Origin: Paenibacillus sp. SY21-1
GTDB lineage: Bacteria > Bacillota > Bacilli > Paenibacillales > Paenibacillaceae
DNA length: 64,000 bases
Direction of reading: 5' to 3'
Assembly: GCF_005222705.1 (NCBI RefSeq)
Contig: NZ_STGF01000022.1
Coordinates: 57,218 to 121,217, forward strand
The notes under the pieces are model-generated. The model saw nothing but the letters and a program-made list of their open reading frames with translations, had not been told where the DNA came from and did not search any database. Numbering within the stretch: position 1 is the first letter of the stretch; each line of letters starts with the position of its first letter. The position numbers were made by a program, and so were the translations under genes. Below, piece after piece: positions 16,515-25,765 of the stretch.

Positions 16515-17030
16515 TTAGCTCCTCTCCTCTATTGCCGTGATCAGGTCATACACGCGGAAGGAGGTTATACGACCCACCTCCAGCAGCGCCCTTTCCATTT
16601 CCTCTGCCGCAGAATTCGTCATTCTGGCTTCCATATCCGCCAATATGTCTGCTTTGCTCTTGCCCCTCACGGCAAGAATATAGGGAAAGCCGAATTTCTG
16701 GACATAACGCTGGTTTCCTGTCAAAAAAATCGTGTATTCGGCTTCTGTCAGCTCGCTTAGACCGGCTCCGCGCTGCTCAAGCGCCGAGAGCTCCGCTACG
16801 GCAAGTCTGGTGCCTAGATCCGGATGGGCGCGCAGAAGCTCTAGCCTGACGTCGCTTTTGGACTCGAGCACCACATTCATCATCGCCCCGTGAAGCTCGG
16901 CTGCCGAGCCAAACGGACCGGTTTTCCAGGCTGCTGCCGCGATCCAAGGGGAGTTCTCGAATACGGCGCCCAAAAATCCGACAAACTGCCGCTGGTTCAT
17001 CCTGTTGATTTCCGCAATCGACGCCATCAT
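16515..17030 (-). CDS. OHCU decarboxylase
   Basis: Converts 2-oxo-4-hydroxy-4-carboxy-5-ureidoimidazoline to S-allantoin, completing uricolysis. The 171-residue all-helical protein has the family signatures LLRAHPDLGTRLA with the active-site His, and VQKFGFPYILAVRGK. The start is ATG 17030: GAGG lies about 9 bases upstream, and the codon overlaps the stop of the xanthine dehydrogenase FeS gene as ATGA. An open extension to 17129 is in the wrong frame for that gene and has no site. This equals the N-terminal domain of the Bacillus subtilis fusion PucL. Confidence 0.92.
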   Translation of the reverse strand: MMASIAEINRMNQRQFVGFLGAVFENSPWIAAAAWKTGPFGSAAELHGAMMNVVLESKSDVRLELLRAHPDLGTRLAVAELSALEQRGAGLSELTEAEYTIFLTGNQRYVQKFGFPYILAVRGKSKADILADMEARMTNSAAEEMERALLEVGRITSFRVYDLITAIEERS

Positions 17031-17557
17031 TTGCCCAACCCTCGACTCTCTACCGCCTGCTCCAGCTTCGTCAGCTCCACAGCTCTTCGCACCGAACGCC
17101 AAATGCTTCCATAGCCGGTGCAGCGGCATAAGTTGCCGGACAATCCCTCGGCAATGTCATCGTCGCTCGGATCGGGATTGCTCTGCAGCATGCCTTTGAC
17201 CGCAATAATCATGCCGGAGGTGCAATATCCGCATTGAAAGCCGCCCTCCTCAAGAAAGGCTCGCTGTACGGCATCGTCGCCCGCAGCCGAGATGCCTTCA
17301 ATCGTCGTGACGGAAGCGGCGCGGCATTGATAAGCCATCATCAGGCAAGAATTAACCGGCTGACCATCGACCAACACCATGCAGGCGCCGCAGCGCCCGA
17401 TATCGCAGGAGCGCTTCGTACCCGTAAGCCCCAGCTCATCGCGCACGAGGCTAAGCAGCGTAGCCGAGTCGGTAGTCGGAATATGACGCGGTTCTCCGTT
17501 GACGACCCCATTCCAAACGATAGTTTCGCTTATCGGAAGCTTGGCGGCATCGCTCAT
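17027..17557 (-). CDS. pucE: Xanthine dehydrogenase [2Fe-2S] subunit
   Basis: Electron-transfer subunit of the molybdenum hydroxylase. In 176 residues it carries a plant-ferredoxin-type cluster motif (KRSCDIGRCGACMVLVDG plus a Cys in VNSC) and a second C-terminal [2Fe-2S] domain (FQCGYCTSGM and LCRCTGY). All eight cluster cysteines appear present. It pairs with the molybdopterin (pucD) and FAD (pucC) subunits encoded just upstream; its start overlaps the pucD stop by 4 bases. No signal peptide, so cytosolic. Confidence 0.95.
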   Translation of the reverse strand: MSDAAKLPISETIVWNGVVNGEPRHIPTTDSATLLSLVRDELGLTGTKRSCDIGRCGACMVLVDGQPVNSCLMMAYQCRAASVTTIEGISAAGDDAVQRAFLEEGGFQCGYCTSGMIIAVKGMLQSNPDPSDDDIAEGLSGNLCRCTGYGSIWRSVRRAVELTKLEQAVESRGLGK

Positions 17558-19854
17558 GTCCCGTTCGCCTCCCTTGGTTGTCTTGGTTGTCTGGCAAAGG
17601 GCGACTCCAACAGCTCTTCAGCTTGGATGGGCAGCTTTGCCACCCATTTGCCGCATGCGTTGCGAATCGCCGCCGCTATTGCGGGCGCCACCGTTACCGA
17701 GCCGACCTCCCCGATTCCTCGCGGACCGTAGCAGTCGCTCTCGGGCAGCTCCTCGATCGGCTCTACTACAACAGCGCCTCGCTGATCGGCAATCATCGGC
17801 ACGAGATACGTGTCGAGATTGCGCGTGACATAATGGCCTTGCTCCATGACCGCGTCCTCTGTAAGGGCAAAGCCGATCGCCATGCTGCTTCCCCCCTCGA
17901 TTTGCCCGAGAAAGCCCTGCGGGTTAATGACCGGACCGGCCGCAACCGAATGATATTGCTCGAGCACCTTGACCCTTCCCGTCAACGTATGAACCTCCAC
18001 CTTGACAGCGACAGCGGAATAGGTGTACATAAAATGGGCTCCGACCCGCTCCGTTGCCGATACCGGGAAATGAAACGCCGTCTCGCACACCAGCTCCTTG
18101 CCGGGAGCCTGAGCCAGCGCCTTGTAAGAGAGCAGCGGCTCCTCGCCGCCGTAAATGCCGCCTTCTCCTAGGCTTAGCTCGGCTGCGTCAATGCCCAGCT
18201 GCTCCGAGGCCCGCTCCAGCAGCATGGAGCGAAATGGCCCCCGCATGCGCTGAAGCGATTGCCACATCATGGCTGTCGCCCGGGAGGCGGTGGTCGAACC
18301 GCTGTCGGGAACGATATCGGTATCGCCAATGATGATCCGGATATCTTCCTCTGCGAGGCCAAGCTGCTCCATCAGCATAAGCGTAAGCGAGGCAAGCAGC
18401 CCCTGGCCAAATTCCTCGTAGCCGAAGAGCGCTTCGATTTTACCGTCCGCAGCCAATCGCAAGCGTCCGCCTGCCGGATCGGGAATGCCAAAGCCCAGTC
18501 CGGCGCCATGCATCGTAAAAGCAAAGCCGATGCCCGTCTTTAGCCATGGCTCGAGGCTCCCCTCCTTGCCGGAGGCTTCATTGCGCTCTTGCCTTAAAGC
18601 GCTGTTCTGAACCGCTTGCCATACTTGTCTAGCTCCATCCGACACAGCAATCGGCTGGCCGAACGGCCCTGGATCTCCCGCTTCCCGCATATTCAGATCC
18701 CTGAATGCCCATGGATCGAGGCCTGCACATTCAGCCAGCCGATCCATTTGCCCCTCAAGCGCAAAAATCGCCTGATTGCCGCCAAAGCCCCGAAACTCCC
18801 CGGACATGCCATTATTCGTAAACACCGATACTCCCTCCACATCGACGGAGCCGCAACGATATGGCCCGATGGCATGCTCCGTGGCGAAGTTAAGCACCTC
18901 GGCCCCAAGCGTCGAATACGGTCCCGTGTCAGCCACGATTCGGACCTGATGAGCAAGCAGCTTGCCATCTGCGTCTATCCCGCTTTTCATCGTAATGCGC
19001 ATCGGGTGACGCTTAAGCCCGGCACGCACCGATTCCCATCTGGAATGATGGAGCTTGACCGGCCTGCCCGTGCCGAGCGCAAGCAGCGCTCCATAGGGCT
19101 GCACGTTCAACTCATCCTTGCCGCCGAATGATCCACCAATCGGGCTGGATACGATGCGAATGCGCGCAGGCGGCACATTCAGAATGCGAGACAGCTGCAG
19201 CCGATCCATAAAGCCATGCTGCGTAGGTGAAAAAACGGTCAGCCTCCCGTCTGCTTCCGGGATGAACAAGCCGCCTTCCGTTTCCATGTAGGTATGCATC
19301 TGGCGCGGGGTTGTATACGTTTCTTCTACAATATGCATGCAATCCGCGAACGCTGCGGCGGTATCTCCAGTCGCAAAAGCCGTCCGATGCAAGGCGTTGC
19401 CCTGCGGATGGAGCAGCGGCGCCTCCGCAGCCAGCGCCCGCTCAGGACTATCAAGCGTCTCGAGCAGCTCGTAGTCGACTTCAATCAATTGCAGCGCCCG
19501 CTCGGCAATGGCCTTGCTGTCCGCCGCAACGGCGGCGACAGCGTCCCCGACATAGCGAACGCGATGCTCGCAGAAAACGGGCTGGTCGGGATGAGCGATG
19601 CCAAAGCCGTTTAATCCCGGCACATCCTTGCTCGTCAGCACCGCCCTAACGCCTGCCAGCTGGCGCGCCCGCTCGGTGCGGACCTCCTTGATAAGCGCAT
19701 GGGGATGCTCGCTGCGCAGCACGGCCCCGTAAAGCATTCGGGGATGCGTCATATCGGTTAAATAGACGAGCGAGCCGCTTACCTTCCCGGGACCGTCCGG
19801 CCGGATACGCCAGCGCGGCCCGCTGCTTTGACGGGTCAACCGCATCGCATTCAC
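17554..19854 (-). CDS. pucD: Xanthine dehydrogenase molybdopterin-binding subunit
   Basis: Catalytic subunit that hydroxylates hypoxanthine to xanthine and xanthine to urate. The 766 residues carry an aldehyde/xanthine oxidase a/b hammerhead domain (about 20-130: GSLVYLTDMTHPRMLYG) and the long molybdopterin domain with GGSFGGKDELNVQPYGALLA, GEFRGFGGNQAIFALEG and the C-terminal GPRGIGEVG loop, whose Glu is the likely catalytic base. The arginine of EFRGFGG matches the substrate-positioning site. The start overlaps the pucC stop (4 bases). No Tat signal, so the complex is cytosolic. Confidence 0.95.
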   Translation of the reverse strand: MNAMRLTRQSSGPRWRIRPDGPGKVSGSLVYLTDMTHPRMLYGAVLRSEHPHALIKEVRTERARQLAGVRAVLTSKDVPGLNGFGIAHPDQPVFCEHRVRYVGDAVAAVAADSKAIAERALQLIEVDYELLETLDSPERALAAEAPLLHPQGNALHRTAFATGDTAAAFADCMHIVEETYTTPRQMHTYMETEGGLFIPEADGRLTVFSPTQHGFMDRLQLSRILNVPPARIRIVSSPIGGSFGGKDELNVQPYGALLALGTGRPVKLHHSRWESVRAGLKRHPMRITMKSGIDADGKLLAHQVRIVADTGPYSTLGAEVLNFATEHAIGPYRCGSVDVEGVSVFTNNGMSGEFRGFGGNQAIFALEGQMDRLAECAGLDPWAFRDLNMREAGDPGPFGQPIAVSDGARQVWQAVQNSALRQERNEASGKEGSLEPWLKTGIGFAFTMHGAGLGFGIPDPAGGRLRLAADGKIEALFGYEEFGQGLLASLTLMLMEQLGLAEEDIRIIIGDTDIVPDSGSTTASRATAMMWQSLQRMRGPFRSMLLERASEQLGIDAAELSLGEGGIYGGEEPLLSYKALAQAPGKELVCETAFHFPVSATERVGAHFMYTYSAVAVKVEVHTLTGRVKVLEQYHSVAAGPVINPQGFLGQIEGGSSMAIGFALTEDAVMEQGHYVTRNLDTYLVPMIADQRGAVVVEPIEELPESDCYGPRGIGEVGSVTVAPAIAAAIRNACGKWVAKLPIQAEELLESPFARQPRQPREANGT

Positions 19855-20789
19855 TCCCTTTCCTCATCGTGCGCCTTGCATGCGCGCCATAGCTCGGCGG
19901 CAATCAAATTGGCGGCTGTCCGTTTACGATAATCGGCGCTTGCAAAGCGGTCGCCGCATGGCTGGAATTCCTCCAGCACCTGAGCGTATACCTCTTCTGC
20001 AAGCCGTCGGTCCAGCTTCTCTCCCCTGCATGCCCGCTCAACGGCTTCCAGCCGAAGCGGAACCGTCTGTCCTCCTCCGGCCGCAACATGCAGACGCTCG
20101 ATATGCCCGCTTGCGCTTACCCTGCCAAGCAAGGCGATCGTGACAACCGATGGCGTGAACCCTTCGCGGCGCCCAACCTTGGTATAGACGGAAATTTCAG
20201 GCTGAAAAGCCTGCTCGCCCGCCCTTGTCTCCCCATCGGCCAGCGGCGGATGCCCAAGCGGCAGCTCCACCCTGATCAACAGACGAGCTTCCGGCGGCTT
20301 TGCCGATTCGCTGAGCCGCAGCCAATCGCTGAGCTTCTCCCGGCGCTCCTTAGCGCCGTCATACCAGATCAGGTCCGCATCGTAGACGAGCAGCGCCGGC
20401 AGCGCATCGCCCAGTCTGGAGGCGATATTGCCGCCAATCGTCGCCAGACGACGCACAGCGGGGGCGGCTACCGAGCGCAGCGCCTCTGTCAGCAGAGGCA
20501 AATGGCGCTTGATACGCTCATTCTCCCGAGCATACTGCAGCGGCATCCCGCTCCCGAGTATGAGAACCTCTGGACTGAAGGATAGCTCATGGCAGGCCCG
20601 AATGCCGCTCACATTAATCAAGTGCGCCGGGAACGGCGCAATACCGTTCTCCCATTGCGTGCGCAGCAGCGTACCGCCTGCTACAAACACGCCGTCCGCG
20701 CACAGTGTCTGTTTAAGCGTCCAAGCCTCCTCTATCGACTTGGGGTGCCATACCTTTGGATGACTGGCAACTTCCCATTGCTTCTCCAT
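19851..20789 (-). CDS. pucC: Xanthine dehydrogenase FAD-binding subunit
   Basis: FAD_binding_5 domain (about 15-180) with the two flavin loops FVAGGTLLRTQW and RLATIGGNIASRLG, followed by a CO dehydrogenase flavoprotein C-terminal domain (185-290). It passes electrons from the FeS centres to NAD+. From ATG 20789 the product has 312 residues. A GGGGGGAGG run touches this ATG, so spacing is short; the ATG at 20819 with GGGTGG upstream is the alternative. It overlaps the end of the mocA-like gene by 77 bases, in the same direction. Confidence 0.92.
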   Translation of the reverse strand: MEKQWEVASHPKVWHPKSIEEAWTLKQTLCADGVFVAGGTLLRTQWENGIAPFPAHLINVSGIRACHELSFSPEVLILGSGMPLQYARENERIKRHLPLLTEALRSVAAPAVRRLATIGGNIASRLGDALPALLVYDADLIWYDGAKERREKLSDWLRLSESAKPPEARLLIRVELPLGHPPLADGETRAGEQAFQPEISVYTKVGRREGFTPSVVTIALLGRVSASGHIERLHVAAGGGQTVPLRLEAVERACRGEKLDRRLAEEVYAQVLEEFQPCGDRFASADYRKRTAANLIAAELWRACKAHDEERE

Positions 20790-21483
20790 CCATCCTCCCC
20801 CCTTTTCGCTGCATGCCACCCATTAGCTTGGAAGCATAATAGCGCCGCGCCATCTCCAGCTGCCCAGGCGTATCCACATCCCATAGCTCTGCATGATCCC
20901 GGACACAAACGCCTGCGCCGCGATAGCGTCCTGAGGCGAGCAAGCTCCTCGCCCCCCGATCCCCTTCAAGCGCCAGCAGCTCCGCGAACATCGTCCGGCC
21001 AAGCAGCGCAGGCGGACGGTAATCGTCCGACATGCTCTGCGAACGCTCCTTGGCCAGCGTCAGCGCCGCAAAATCCAGCTCGGGGCGCTGACGCTTTGTC
21101 GCGATCAGCGCATCGATTGACCGCAGGCTGACAAACGGCTGATCAGCTAACAGCACAAGCACTGCCGAAAGCTGCGGCTCACGCTCAAGCAAGCCGGACA
21201 GTCCGCTGCGCAGCGAGCGCGACATTCCTTGCTCGGCCTGCTCGCACAGCACTTTTTCAACCTTTTCCAACCCGTAAGGCTGTTCCGTCTCATCGCGCGA
21301 ATCCAACCAGGAGAGCGAATCGTCCGGATGAACAACGACCGCGATTCTGTTAACGGAGCTTGCCGCCAGCGTACGCAGCGCCATTGCCCCGAGCGGCAAG
21401 CCGTCCGACAGCGTCAGCGGCAGCTTCCGCTGCCCCATCCGGCTTCCTTGTCCCGCTGCCAAATAAAGTGCGGAGATGGTCAT
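20713..21483 (-). CDS. pucB: MobA/MocA-like nucleotidyltransferase for molybdenum cofactor
   Basis: NTP-transferase fold starting MTISALYLAAGQGSRMGQRK, where AAGQGSRMG is the nucleotide-binding loop. Further family marks are VVVHPDD and the VLLADQPFVS motif with the metal-binding Asp. It is thought to make the cytosine dinucleotide form of molybdenum cofactor for the adjacent xanthine dehydrogenase. At 256 residues it is about 50 longer than usual at the C-terminus; the extra part overlaps the pucC gene and may be little constrained. Its 5' end overlaps the xdhC gene by 134 bases. Confidence 0.88.
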   Translation of the reverse strand: MTISALYLAAGQGSRMGQRKLPLTLSDGLPLGAMALRTLAASSVNRIAVVVHPDDSLSWLDSRDETEQPYGLEKVEKVLCEQAEQGMSRSLRSGLSGLLEREPQLSAVLVLLADQPFVSLRSIDALIATKRQRPELDFAALTLAKERSQSMSDDYRPPALLGRTMFAELLALEGDRGARSLLASGRYRGAGVCVRDHAELWDVDTPGQLEMARRYYASKLMGGMQRKGGRMDGEAMGSCQSSKGMAPQVDRGGLDA

Positions 21484-22453
21484 GCTCGAATACCTCCATT
21501 CCCGGTCTGCTGCCCGCTCCGGCCCGAACGGCGATCAACTCGGCGGCAACGCTGATCGCGATTTCCCGGGGACCTTCCGCTCCAATGGACAATCCGATGG
21601 GAGCACGAACGTTAGAGGGCATAAGAAACGTTTCAAACAGCAGGCGGATTCTTTTTTTGGAGCCCATAATCCCGATATACAGAAGCGGCAGAGGCAGCGT
21701 CAGCCTCAGCATCTCTTTGTCCATCGCGAGATGATGGCTGCATACGATCAAATAATCCCGATCCCGCAGTCCCAGCCCGCTGACGATTTCAAGCGGCGAA
21801 CCGACGGCGAACGAGGCGCCGGGGAACTTCTCCTCGGTGCAAAGATCAGCGCGCCAATCCGCGACAACGACGTTGTAGCCAAGATGGCGGACAACCGCAT
21901 GAATCGCTTCCGCATCCTTTCCTGCGCCGAACAATACCAGGCGCTCCTGCGGACGCAAGGTCAGCAGCGCCATGCCGCGCACCTCGCGCTCGTCGCTCCG
22001 ATAGGCAAATTGCTGCGCCGCCGCCAGACTTGCGGTTAATCTGTAGCTCATATCCTCCTCATGCCAGCTTCGCTCAAGGGTGACGGCCTTGCCTTCTCCC
22101 AGAAGATCATCTGCTTTCTCCAGAATGGCAAGCAAGGAACCGACAACCGGCTCAAGCAGCAGGACGACCTTTCCGCCGCAGCCTATCGCTTCACCCCAAA
22201 TGATATCCTCATCGGCATTCATATTGTAAGCGACAAGCTCATATTTCCCCGACTCCCATACCGCCTCAGCCCGCAACGCCAAATCCTGCTCGAGGCATCC
22301 GGGACTGACTGCCCCAATCTGGCTCCCGTCAAGCTTGAAGAGCATCGCGGCGCCGGCTTTCCTGTAGGCGTGTCCTTCTACACCTAGAATCGTGGCCAGC
22401 ACGCTTGGCTGGCGATCCGCCCGAATAGCTGCCAGTACATGATGCATTTCCAT
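21350..22453 (-). CDS. pucA: XdhC/CoxI-family molybdenum hydroxylase maturation factor
   Basis: A 367-residue protein with an N-terminal XdhC/CoxI domain (ATILGVEGHAYRKAGAAMLF with GAVSPGCLEQD and GCGGKVVLLLEPV) and a C-terminal Rossmann domain (VLFGAGKDAEAI, then GIMGSKKRIRLL). XdhC proteins bind sulfurated molybdenum cofactor and insert it in xanthine dehydrogenase. ATG 22453 follows AAAGGAGG at 7 bases. The last 45 residues (after EVFEHDHLRTLFG) are low-complexity, Ala/Gly-rich and overlap the start of the mocA-like gene by 134 bases, an unusually long same-strand overlap. Confidence 0.9.
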   Translation of the reverse strand: MEMHHVLAAIRADRQPSVLATILGVEGHAYRKAGAAMLFKLDGSQIGAVSPGCLEQDLALRAEAVWESGKYELVAYNMNADEDIIWGEAIGCGGKVVLLLEPVVGSLLAILEKADDLLGEGKAVTLERSWHEEDMSYRLTASLAAAQQFAYRSDEREVRGMALLTLRPQERLVLFGAGKDAEAIHAVVRHLGYNVVVADWRADLCTEEKFPGASFAVGSPLEIVSGLGLRDRDYLIVCSHHLAMDKEMLRLTLPLPLLYIGIMGSKKRIRLLFETFLMPSNVRAPIGLSIGAEGPREIAISVAAELIAVRAGAGSRPGMEVFEHDHLRTLFGSGTRKPDGAAEAAADAVGRLAARGNGAAYAGGKLR

Positions 22454-22546
22454 GTACAACTCCTCCTTTAAGCTGCTGCCTGGCTTCTTTCCTCCGCATG
22501 GCGGGGCTATTGTCGCATGCTTGCGCATATGCTCCTCCCTTGCTGA

Positions 22547-23878
22547 TTACAAACGCTCGATCAGACGCTGCAGCGAACGGTCCGCTTCCTTCAGAACGAT
22601 GCGCTTATCAACCGTTTTGACCACTTTTCCTTCCATTACGATTCTGCCGTCTATAACAACCGTGTCCACATCACCCCGTGTGGCAGCGTACACGACGCGT
22701 GAATGCCAATCGGCGTCGAACGACGGATATACGTGAAAATCCTCCAAGTCCAGCAGCTGCAAATCTGCGAGCTTGCCTACTTCAAGGCTTCCGATCTGAT
22801 CCTCCATGCCCAGCACGCTTGCTCCGCCCATCGTCGCCATGCGCAATACCGTTTTGGCATTCATGACGGTCGGGCCGTGCTTCACCTTTTGCAAATATGC
22901 CGTTAAACGCATCTCCTGGAACATATCGAGGTTATTGTTGCAGGGGGCGCCATCCGCTCCGATGCCAACCGTGATGCCGTGCGCCAGCAGCTCCGGAATT
23001 TCGGCAACGCCCGAAGCCAGCTTGAGGTTGGAGCCTGGACAATGCGTCACCTTAACGCCGCGATCGCGAATAATTTGCTTTTCCTCCTCGTTCAGCCAAA
23101 TGCTGTGGGCAACGATCAGATTGGGTCGGGCCAGCCCGATATGGTCCAGATAAACGATGTTTCGCATGCCCCTTTGCTCCTCGACAATCGCGATCTCTCC
23201 CTGATTTTCCGAGGCGTGCGTATGCACCATGACACCGTATTGCGCGGACAAATCTCTTACCCCGACAAGCAGCTCCTCTGTGCACGAGACGACAAAGCGC
23301 GGACAAAAGGCATAGCGGATTCTGCCGCCCTCCTTGCCATGCCAGCGCTGAAGCAGGTCCACGCTATCCTGAAGCGATTGGTCCGTAGTCTCCTGCAAGG
23401 CGAGCGGCACCTCCGTGCCGTAATCCATCATCACCTTGCCGGCCAGCGCACGAATGCCGCTTTCCTGTATCGCCTGGAACGCCGACTCCGTATAATGCAC
23501 CGTCTCCATATCCAGAATCGTCGTAGTCCCGCTCCTGATCAGCTCGCCGATGCCCAGCATGGCGGAATAGTAGACCGAATCCTCGCTATGCGCCGCCTCT
23601 AGCGGCCAGATGCGCTCCTTCAGCCATTCAATAAGGGACAAATCGTCGGCCCGGCCGCGAAACAGCGTTTGACATAAATGAATGTGCGTCTGCACAAAAC
23701 CCGGCAAGAGCACCTTGCCTGCCGCATCCAGCACCCGATCTACGCTCACTTCTTCCAGCTCCAGCCGCTCGCCAAGGGCGGCAATCCGATTGTCCTTAAT
23801 CAGCAGATCGCCCGTGAAAATCGAGTCGTCCGCGTTCATCGTCATGATGACTGCATGGCGTATAAGCAGCGTCGTCAT
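22547..23878 (-). CDS. Amidohydrolase, probable purine/adenosine-type deaminase
   Basis: A 443-residue metal-dependent amidohydrolase of the TRZ/ATZ/SAH-deaminase group: HIH in FVQTHIHLCQTLFRGRADD, then HTHASENQGE, the HS of IVAHSIWLNE and the metal Asp in GADGAPCNNN. Relatives act on S-adenosylhomocysteine, 5'-deoxyadenosine, 8-oxoguanine or guanine. Leading a purine catabolic operon, it most likely deaminates guanine or another aminopurine into the xanthine route (inference). The start at 23878 has AAAGGGG 8 bases upstream; the ORF extends to 23923 without a site. The operon promoter should lie in the 370 bases upstream. Confidence 0.88.
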   Translation of the reverse strand: MTTLLIRHAVIMTMNADDSIFTGDLLIKDNRIAALGERLELEEVSVDRVLDAAGKVLLPGFVQTHIHLCQTLFRGRADDLSLIEWLKERIWPLEAAHSEDSVYYSAMLGIGELIRSGTTTILDMETVHYTESAFQAIQESGIRALAGKVMMDYGTEVPLALQETTDQSLQDSVDLLQRWHGKEGGRIRYAFCPRFVVSCTEELLVGVRDLSAQYGVMVHTHASENQGEIAIVEEQRGMRNIVYLDHIGLARPNLIVAHSIWLNEEEKQIIRDRGVKVTHCPGSNLKLASGVAEIPELLAHGITVGIGADGAPCNNNLDMFQEMRLTAYLQKVKHGPTVMNAKTVLRMATMGGASVLGMEDQIGSLEVGKLADLQLLDLEDFHVYPSFDADWHSRVVYAATRGDVDTVVIDGRIVMEGKVVKTVDKRIVLKEADRSLQRLIERL

Positions 23879-24245
23879 TGTAGCAGCCCCTTTCCAACAC
23901 CTTCCCAATAGCTTATGCGTCAAGCAACAGAAGGAATACTGACATCAATACGTGATATTAAACTGAATTTTCAGAATTCTTATTCCGCGAAGTATTTCGT
24001 GTTAGATTAACTAACATAATAATTCAGAACCGAACGTTAGGCAATACGTTTTCTGAAAAAAAATAAGCACCGCTATGGAAATCACCTGGTTACAATAGCA
24101 GGGCTTGACGATTTGCGTACGAAAAAACCCCAATATCCACCGCATAGCGGGGAATGAGGTTTTTCTGCGTAAAAGAAATCGGTTCAGGGGCCCCAACTAA
24201 TCATTCATCGGCTAATGGAAAAATCAGCATCGCCGCTTGAAAGAG
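23879..24245. other. Intergenic region holding the purine operon promoter and the exporter terminator
   Basis: No gene is supported. The part nearest the deaminase gene should carry the operon promoter. A word AGAACCGAACGTT at 24026-24038 agrees with most positions of the Bacillus PurR box (core CCGAAC intact), but I find no good second, inverted copy. The terminator of the MFS gene lies at 24121-24166. Confidence 0.4.
24121..24166 (-). terminator. Rho-independent terminator of the MFS exporter gene
   Basis: An imperfect hairpin (AAAAACCTCATTCCCCGC arm on the minus strand, with GCGGTGGATATTGGGGTT as partner) runs into six T. It lies about 80 bases after the exporter stop. Confidence 0.75.
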
Positions 24246-25667
24246 TCAGGTAGCCCTGCCCTCAGCTCCGCCGGAGCCCTCCTGCCGCTCCGCCTGCACA
24301 AGCGCCGGCAAGCGCCAGGAAACGATAATGACGAATACCGACAATATCGCTATGCCGGCAAAAATCGTATGGAGGCTCGCCTCCAGCTTCGCCGCGTCCA
24401 GCTCGTTTTCCCCGCCGGTGCGAAGCAGCAGGCCAAACGCGGTAATGCCTAGCGTCTGCCCGAACGTACGAATAAAATTGTTGCTCGCTATCGCCGCTCC
24501 GCGTTGTTCCCAGCCAACCGCCGAGGATACCGCAACTGTCACCGACGTCAGGCATAAGCCAAACGCCATGCCCGCAAGGAATATGTACAGACAGAGCAGC
24601 CATATGGAAGTGCTCGCGTCTAAAAACGCGAATCCCGCGCCGCCGGCAAGAAGCAGGCATGCCCCAAAAACGCTTATGGCGCGAATGCCTTGACGGGCAA
24701 TCCAATTGCCCGCCAAGATCGATCCCAGCGGCCAGGCGATCGATAGCGGAATCATCGCCAGACCCGAGAACGTCGCCGATTTGCCATACACGCCTTGCAG
24801 CCATAACGGCAAATAAAAGATAACGACTACATTAATGACACAAAGCAGCAGACTATTCAGGTTCACCAGCCTGATTAAACGGCTGCGGAACAGCTCAAAT
24901 GGAATAAACGGCTCCGGCGAACGGCGCTCGATTCGAGCGAAAAGCGTCAGCAGCACGGCCGCAGCAACAAGCAGCCCGGACACCAGGCCTGCCGCTACGC
25001 CCGTTCCGGCTTCGTCGCGCAGTAAAGCGAGCGCATACAAAAAACAAAACATGCCTGCCGCAAAGGTCAGGATGCCTGGATAGTCGATATGCCGCTTTTT
25101 TCGCTCGTACGCTTCATGAAGCGACGTATACAGCAAGTATAGCGCGACGATGCCGAACGGCACATTCATATAAAAAATGGCCCGCCACGATACGTAATCG
25201 ACGAGCAGACCGCCAAGCAGCGGACCGGAAATGCCTGCGACGCCCCAAATGCTGGACAGCCAGCCTTGTATTTTGGCTCGCTGCTCGAACGAGTACAAAT
25301 CGCCGATAATGGTGTAGGGGATCGTCGTCAACGCGCCGGCGCCAAGCCCCTGCAGCACCCTGAACGCCATAAGCTGAGGCATCGACTGCGCCAGGCCCGA
25401 CAGCATGGACCCGGCAAGAAAAATCGCGGCGCCGATCATAAACAGCTTCTTGCGTCCGTACAAATCGGATAGCTTGCCATAAACGGGCGTCGAGATCGCC
25501 GCCGTAAGCAAGTACAGCGAAATAATCCAGCTATATTGCGAAATGCCCTGCAGCTCTCCGGTAATGCTGGGCATGGCCGTGCTGACAATCGTTCCTTCAA
25601 TGGCCGCCAGAAAGGTGGCGACGAACAGGGCAATCATGATTTTTTTACGATTAGCGGGTACGTTCAT
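24246..25667 (-). CDS. MFS drug exporter, DHA2/EmrB-QacA family
   Basis: A 473-residue, 14-helix major facilitator protein that exports drugs or other hydrophobic compounds in exchange for protons. Motif A GKLSDLYGRKKLF follows helix 2, motif C-like glycine-rich GVAGISGPLLGG is in helix 5, and FRVLQGLGAGAL is motif B with its Arg. The start is ATG 25667 with AAAGGAG 5 bases upstream; the upstream ATG at 25730 has no site. It is monocistronic, followed by a terminator. A small unknown gene lies 98 bases upstream in the same direction. No linked regulator indicates the substrate. Confidence 0.9.
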   Translation of the reverse strand: MNVPANRKKIMIALFVATFLAAIEGTIVSTAMPSITGELQGISQYSWIISLYLLTAAISTPVYGKLSDLYGRKKLFMIGAAIFLAGSMLSGLAQSMPQLMAFRVLQGLGAGALTTIPYTIIGDLYSFEQRAKIQGWLSSIWGVAGISGPLLGGLLVDYVSWRAIFYMNVPFGIVALYLLYTSLHEAYERKKRHIDYPGILTFAAGMFCFLYALALLRDEAGTGVAAGLVSGLLVAAAVLLTLFARIERRSPEPFIPFELFRSRLIRLVNLNSLLLCVINVVVIFYLPLWLQGVYGKSATFSGLAMIPLSIAWPLGSILAGNWIARQGIRAISVFGACLLLAGGAGFAFLDASTSIWLLCLYIFLAGMAFGLCLTSVTVAVSSAVGWEQRGAAIASNNFIRTFGQTLGITAFGLLLRTGGENELDAAKLEASLHTIFAGIAILSVFVIIVSWRLPALVQAERQEGSGGAEGRAT

Positions 25668-25765
25668 AGTGGCTCCTTTTCTTCCTTCCATGGACTTGGA
25701 AACGAGTTCTATATGTATGTATCCTACCATAAGGAGCGCCCGGTCGTCAGCGGCGAAGCAAAAGC

